8,227 nucleotides of DNA from Euryarchaeota archaeon UBA10 (lineage in GTDB: Archaea > Thermoplasmatota > Poseidoniia > Poseidoniales > Poseidoniaceae). Below the pieces are notes generated by a model, which worked only from the letters and a program-made list of their open reading frames with translations, was not told where the DNA came from and ran no database searches. The first letter of the stretch is position 1. Each line of letters begins with the position of its first letter. The DNA lies in contig DAGO01000088.1 in assembly GCA_002498185.1 (NCBI GenBank), forward strand, positions 1 through 8,227. Reading direction: 5' to 3'. Made by a program: the position numbers and the translations under genes. Below are positions 5,761-8,227 of this stretch, piece by piece.

Positions 5761-6734
5761 TTTTGATCCCTCCTAGTCTGTGCCAGCAAATTGATGAAAG
5801 CGGTTTCTGCAGCAACTCTATCGCTCTTACCAGTCCAACCAGCAGCACCATCATGGCCACCGCCTTCTCCTCCCAATGTTTCACTCAGTGTCTGCATCAT
5901 CTGACCCAGATGTACTCCATTGATTGTTGATGACCTAGGTGCTCTGACTGTCAATCTTGTTTCACCATCTCTAAACCTAGAAACTAGGGCAACCTCTGCC
6001 CCAGTCTGGATCAAAATACCGGCAACTTTTCCTTCGTGTATGCCTGCATGGGTGTGCACAAGATTCCAGGCTCCACATTCTGTTGATTGACATCTTGAAA
6101 GGGCTTTCAAAATGGCCCCTCTTTCGCTAGAATTAATTTCCTCATTCTGAATATGTTCCACAAATTCTTGATACTCAAATCCGGCACCATCCAATATCTC
6201 TGAAGCACATTCCAAGGATGCTCTATCAGCATGCTTGAATCTGCCAGTATCAGTGATTAATCCTGCAAGTAAGAGCTTACGTACTTCGTCGGTGAGTGAA
6301 GACGGCGCCTTTTCTTTCAGATATTGAAATACGATTTGTGTTGTCGCTCTTGCATTATTTCTAATCTCTAAGTCTCCTTCGCTAAAACTCCAGTCGCAAG
6401 TATCGTGATGGTCGATGACACATATTGGCACTCCTTTTGGGATTTCTATGCCAGTCTGTGATTCTGAAGCGGCATCAACAATGATTATTCCACCAAGTTT
6501 TGTAGGCCATGATGGTTCTTTTGTGAGTTTTCTGAACGGTGCATTCATTTCAATGCATAGGCGTTTAGCCAGTTTACCAATGTGTAAGCCACAAGCCATG
6601 AGGTTTGGGTTCGAGGAAGCTAATGCAATCGCCGAACCGATTGTATCCATGTCACCGTTTCTTCCTGTAAGTACAGGAACGGCACCATTCTCGGCTGCTC
6701 TTGCAATCCAAGTGGCTAACTTATCCAAATTCAT
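5757..6734 (-). CDS. DHH/DHHA1-family phosphoesterase
   Basis: This RecJ/NrnA-like family cleaves phosphodiesters such as nanoRNA, cyclic dinucleotide products or single-stranded DNA, using two metal ions. Visible motifs in 325 residues: motif I as NGDMDTIGSA with Asp28 and Asp30; motif II with Asp87 in IIIVDAA; motif III IDHHDT (Asp108-His109-His110); motif IV GLITDTGRF with Asp162; and the DHHA1 substrate motif GGEGGGHDGAAG (288-299). The His that normally opens motif I (H-x-N-x-D-x-D) is Gly24 here. A DHH gene next to prefoldin beta and pcc1 is a known archaeal arrangement. The ATG overlaps the pfdB stop as ATGA. The ribosome binding site GAGG lies only 1 nt before this ATG but 7 nt before an in-frame TTG at 6728, so the true protein may be two residues shorter. 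The exact substrate is not predictable from sequence. Confidence 0.92.
   Translation of the reverse strand: MNLDKLATWIARAAENGAVPVLTGRNGDMDTIGSAIALASSNPNLMACGLHIGKLAKRLCIEMNAPFRKLTKEPSWPTKLGGIIIVDAASESQTGIEIPKGVPICVIDHHDTCDWSFSEGDLEIRNNARATTQIVFQYLKEKAPSSLTDEVRKLLLAGLITDTGRFKHADRASLECASEILDGAGFEYQEFVEHIQNEEINSSERGAILKALSRCQSTECGAWNLVHTHAGIHEGKVAGILIQTGAEVALVSRFRDGETRLTVRAPRSSTINGVHLGQMMQTLSETLGGEGGGHDGAAGWTGKSDRVAAETAFINLLAQTRRDQK
5766..5774 (-). promoter_or_regulatory. Strong ribosome binding site of the helical-repeat gene
   Basis: The minus strand reads AGGAGGGAT inside the last codons of the DHH gene, with GGAGG 8 nt before the ATG at 5760. This firmly sets the start and points to translational coupling with the upstream gene. 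Confidence 0.75.
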
Positions 6735-7039
6735 CCCTCTAGAGATTGCTTTAACTTTTCATATGTGGATACAAGTTCAGCTTCTCGCTTGGCCATAGTT
6801 TCTACAGCAGATTTCATTTGAGTGAGAGTGGTTTCTAAATCGGATAGCAACTGTTCTCTATCTTTTACCTCAACAAGAATAGTGCCCATTTGACGATGTA
6901 GTGCCATGTCTTCAGGTTGCTCTTTCACTGCCGCAACTGTTCCTTCCAGTTCTCTAACTTGAGCGTTGAGAGATGCTACTTGTTGTCTAGCAGCTTGTAC
7001 TTCTGCTACTACCATCTGCAGTTGTTGTGCTGATTCCAT
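6731..7039 (-). CDS. pfdB: Prefoldin subunit beta
   Basis: Prefoldin is the hexameric cytosolic holdase (two alpha and four beta subunits) that hands unfolded proteins to the thermosome. The 102-residue product has the beta-subunit layout: an N-terminal coiled coil (about 1-40), the central hairpin containing HRQMGTILVEVKDRE (48-62), and a C-terminal coiled coil ending YEKLKQSLEG. The motif around GTILVEVKDRE and the pattern ETMAKREAELVSTYEKL are diagnostic. It is slightly shorter than the usual 110-120 residues, mostly in the first helix. It lies 24 bp after pcc1, with GAGG 6 nt before the ATG. Its stop overlaps the DHH start. No DUF3194 gene, sometimes found beside pfdB in other archaea, lies between it and the DHH gene. 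Confidence 0.93.
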   Translation of the reverse strand: MESAQQLQMVVAEVQAARQQVASLNAQVRELEGTVAAVKEQPEDMALHRQMGTILVEVKDREQLLSDLETTLTQMKSAVETMAKREAELVSTYEKLKQSLEG

Positions 7040-7063
7040 GTTTAGTCCTCACTTGCTTGGGGT

Positions 7064-7270
7064 TCAAGAATCCATCACTTCTATGACTTTGCGAGCAATT
7101 ACTAGAGATCGCATTCTAGTATTCCACATTGCACGAGCATCTTTTGCTCGGGCTTCATTGAGGGTGAAACTGAAGATGTTACCGCTAATTGTGACATCTT
7201 CTTCACTGGACAGACTAGATGCTAATGATTTAGCAAACGGAGAATCCACCGATAGGCGGACAGACCACAA
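7064..7270 (-). CDS. pcc1: KEOPS complex small subunit Pcc1
   Basis: Pcc1 is the dimerising subunit of KEOPS, which with Kae1, Bud32 and Cgi121 makes the t6A modification of tRNAs reading ANN codons. The 68-residue protein has the small alpha/beta Pcc1 pattern: a first strand (SVRLSV), helix PFAKSLASSL, strands around VTISGNIFSFTL, then EARAKDARAMWNTRMRSLVIARKVIEV. That last segment matches the conserved C-terminal helix with Asn-x-x-x-Arg. Position between rpl37ae and pfdB agrees with the archaeal exosome superoperon. The start is uncertain. TTG at 7270 is preferred because GGAG lies 8 nt upstream. GTG at 7279, overlapping the rpl37ae stop as GTGA, would sit inside that ribosome binding site. 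The protein is short and divergent, so the name rests on both pattern and context. Confidence 0.8.
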   Translation of the reverse strand: MWSVRLSVDSPFAKSLASSLSSEEDVTISGNIFSFTLNEARAKDARAMWNTRMRSLVIARKVIEVMDS

Positions 7271-7286
7271 GAGGATCACTCCTCTT
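7269..7286 (-). promoter_or_regulatory. Ribosome binding site of pcc1 within a hairpin
   Basis: On the minus strand AAGAGGA-GTGA-TCCTCTT is a perfect 7 bp stem with a 4 nt loop. One arm contains most of the ribosome binding sequence GAGGAGTGAT (7275-7284). The loop holds the TGA stop of rpl37ae, and the other arm enters the TTG start of pcc1. Ribosomes ending rpl37ae would open it, so it could enforce translational coupling. The structure is seen in sequence; its use is inferred. Confidence 0.45.
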
Positions 7287-7635
7287 CGTCTAGTTCACCA
7301 GCATTCATTGCTCTCTCGTACTCGATAGCAGCTTGCTGAGCGATGAAAGCCATGTCTGCAGTGGTTGCACCATCTGCATTACGGCGAATGATTCTACTGT
7401 TAGCATCGGATGCACGAGTGAATGGTTCCCACGCTCCGCCTGCAAATGTGTATCCACACTTTGTACAGTGCCAAATTCCAACAGACTTACGCCTTACCGT
7501 GCGGTACTGGCATGTTGGGCATGTGTACCTCGCTGATTTCTTCTTCATGGCCATGCCAGCATTTCTTCGAACGCTAACACCATATCTTGCACCAAAACGA
7601 CCGGTTGCGCCAGCCTTCTGTGTTCGCTTTGCCAT
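7276..7635 (-). CDS. rpl37ae: 50S ribosomal protein eL43 (L37Ae)
   Basis: eL43 is a zinc-ribbon protein of the large subunit, found in archaea and eukaryotes. Diagnostic features are the opening KRTQKAGATGRFGARYG, the zinc ligands Cys39, Cys42, Cys57 and Cys60 (CPTC and CTKCG), and SVGIWHC followed by FAGGAWEP. The protein is 119 residues. The family usually ends near residue 90, so about 30 residues after RIIRRNADG form an alanine-rich helix ending in an acidic DEEE tail. The start is the ATG at 7635: GGAGG (7643-7647) lies 7 nt upstream. The in-frame ATG at 7641, which overlaps the rrp42 stop, is directly against that site. The gene follows rrp42 in the same operon, as in many archaea. Confidence 0.96.
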   Translation of the reverse strand: MAKRTQKAGATGRFGARYGVSVRRNAGMAMKKKSARYTCPTCQYRTVRRKSVGIWHCTKCGYTFAGGAWEPFTRASDANSRIIRRNADGATTADMAFIAQQAAIEYERAMNAGELDEEE

Positions 7636-7637
7636 GT

Positions 7638-8227
7638 TCATTCCTCCTTGGAGTTGACTAGTTCTGCGAGTTCTGCACAGCGCTGCTGAGCGACCCCGAG
7701 TATCTCGTCGAATTCGGCCGGCGTGAAAGTTCCCTTTAACCCCTTCTGAAGCGAATGTAGGTGTCCCTCATCTCCTAAAGTGATGTGAATTCTCTCATCT
7801 CCGCCTAATTCTTCCTCTTCATTAGCATCTAGAACATATCTTCCACCAACTCTGGTGAATGAACACATTGTTGGAGTCATAGAGACTGCAAGAGGATAGT
7901 CTTCACCGATATCAAAACGCTCTGCTGGAACGATTGCAGTCCTTAGGGCTGCTATTGCACCAAGAGCACATGCATCGAAGATATTGCCCTTGTCAGAAAG
8001 GACATGAATATCGATCATGATACCCAGAACTTTCTCTCCTGGAATAATACATAGAGAATCCATGTCAATACAACCGGACTCTCTAATTCCTCTATCAACA
8101 ACTCTTCCGAGTTCGATTGATTGTGGAGAAGGAGGTCCAGGTTCATACTTGCGTCCAGCCACTGGACGTAGTTCTGCACCGCACATCAAGGAACCTTGAG
8201 TAGGTCGGTCAGGCCAAGGGGTTCTAA
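7638..8227 (-). CDS. rrp42: Exosome complex subunit Rrp42 (5' end beyond the window)
   Basis: Rrp42 is the catalytically inactive RNase PH-like partner of Rrp41. The two form the hexameric ring of the archaeal exosome, which degrades and tails RNA 3' ends. The frame stays open to the window edge, and upstream codons read WPDRPTQGSL, matching the family segment before the first conserved strand. The TTG at 8189 is therefore not the start. About 196 residues are visible, and some 65-75 N-terminal residues are missing. Signatures include EPGPPSPQSIELGRVVDRGIRES in several parts, LCIIPGEKV, the IDIHVLSDKGNIFDACALGAIAAL region, and the C-terminal RNase PH domain. The Glu-Glu end of the protein is encoded by the ribosome binding site of rpl37ae. 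The rrp4 and rrp41 genes would be expected just outside the window. Confidence 0.95.
   Translation of the reverse strand, partial: RTPWPDRPTQGSLMCGAELRPVAGRKYEPGPPSPQSIELGRVVDRGIRESGCIDMDSLCIIPGEKVLGIMIDIHVLSDKGNIFDACALGAIAALRTAIVPAERFDIGEDYPLAVSMTPTMCSFTRVGGRYVLDANEEEELGGDERIHITLGDEGHLHSLQKGLKGTFTPAEFDEILGVAQQRCAELAELVNSKEE
7643..7647 (-). promoter_or_regulatory. Ribosome binding site fixing the rpl37ae start
   Basis: The minus strand reads AAGGAGGAATGAACATG. GGAGG is 7 nt before the ATG at 7635 and only 1 nt before the ATG at 7641, so the inner ATG is the real start. The site lies within the last rrp42 codons. Confidence 0.75.

Noticed and set aside
6415..6798. Plus-strand open frame opposite the start of the DHH gene and end of pfdB.
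   Set aside because: It is antisense to conserved catalytic motifs and crosses two real genes.
8187..8189. TTG as the start of rrp42.
   Set aside because: Conserved Rrp42 residues (WPDRPTQGSL) continue upstream in frame to the window edge, so the gene is cut by the edge.
1..8227. CRISPR arrays, tRNA or rRNA genes, insertion sequences, phage or defence genes.
   Set aside because: No direct-repeat array, tRNA-like arms, transposase motifs or target duplications were seen; the region is core chromosomal.

Overview
The window looks like chromosomal DNA from a planktonic euryarchaeon, most probably of the Marine Group II (Poseidoniales) type. The domain assignment is firm. The ribosomal proteins uS12, uS7 and eL43 are archaeal in form, and Rrp42, Pcc1 and prefoldin beta occur together only in archaea. 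The lineage is an inference from the moderate GC content, clear Shine-Dalgarno use and a bacterial-type fatty-acid desaturase in an archaeal genome.

Region 1 (about 58-2346, minus strand): rps12 and rps7 are adjacent and followed by a membrane acyl-CoA/fatty-acid desaturase with a long lysine-rich coiled-coil tail. Region 2 (2347-2485): a divergent control region with a TATA-like element and overlapping inverted repeats, between rps12 and a plus-strand pair. Region 3 (2486-4732, plus strand): a UbiD-family decarboxylase, probably anhydromevalonate phosphate decarboxylase of the archaeal mevalonate route, followed 9 bp later by a TPR protein of unknown role. Region 4 (4729-8227, minus strand): a compact operon reading, in transcription order, rrp42 (5' end outside the window), rpl37ae, pcc1, pfdB, a DHH phosphoesterase and a helical-repeat protein of unknown function. 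Its genes overlap or nearly touch. Regions 3 and 4 converge and their stop codons overlap by 4 bp.

Functionally, region 4 is a version of the conserved archaeal 'exosome superoperon', which joins RNA degradation (Rrp42), translation (eL43), tRNA t6A modification (KEOPS Pcc1) and protein folding (prefoldin). Regions 1 and 3 put lipid genes (desaturase, isoprenoid decarboxylase) on either side of small-subunit ribosomal genes.

I saw no tRNA, rRNA, CRISPR array, insertion sequence or phage gene, and no clearly new multi-gene system. The items most worth a second look are the inverted repeats in the divergent promoter, the desaturase and its tail, a DHH protein lacking its first metal-binding histidine, a hairpin over the pcc1 ribosome binding site, and two unrecognised helical-repeat proteins. 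Apart from the 139 bp divergent region, no gene-free stretch exceeds 100 bp. Bases 1-57 hold nothing I can assign.
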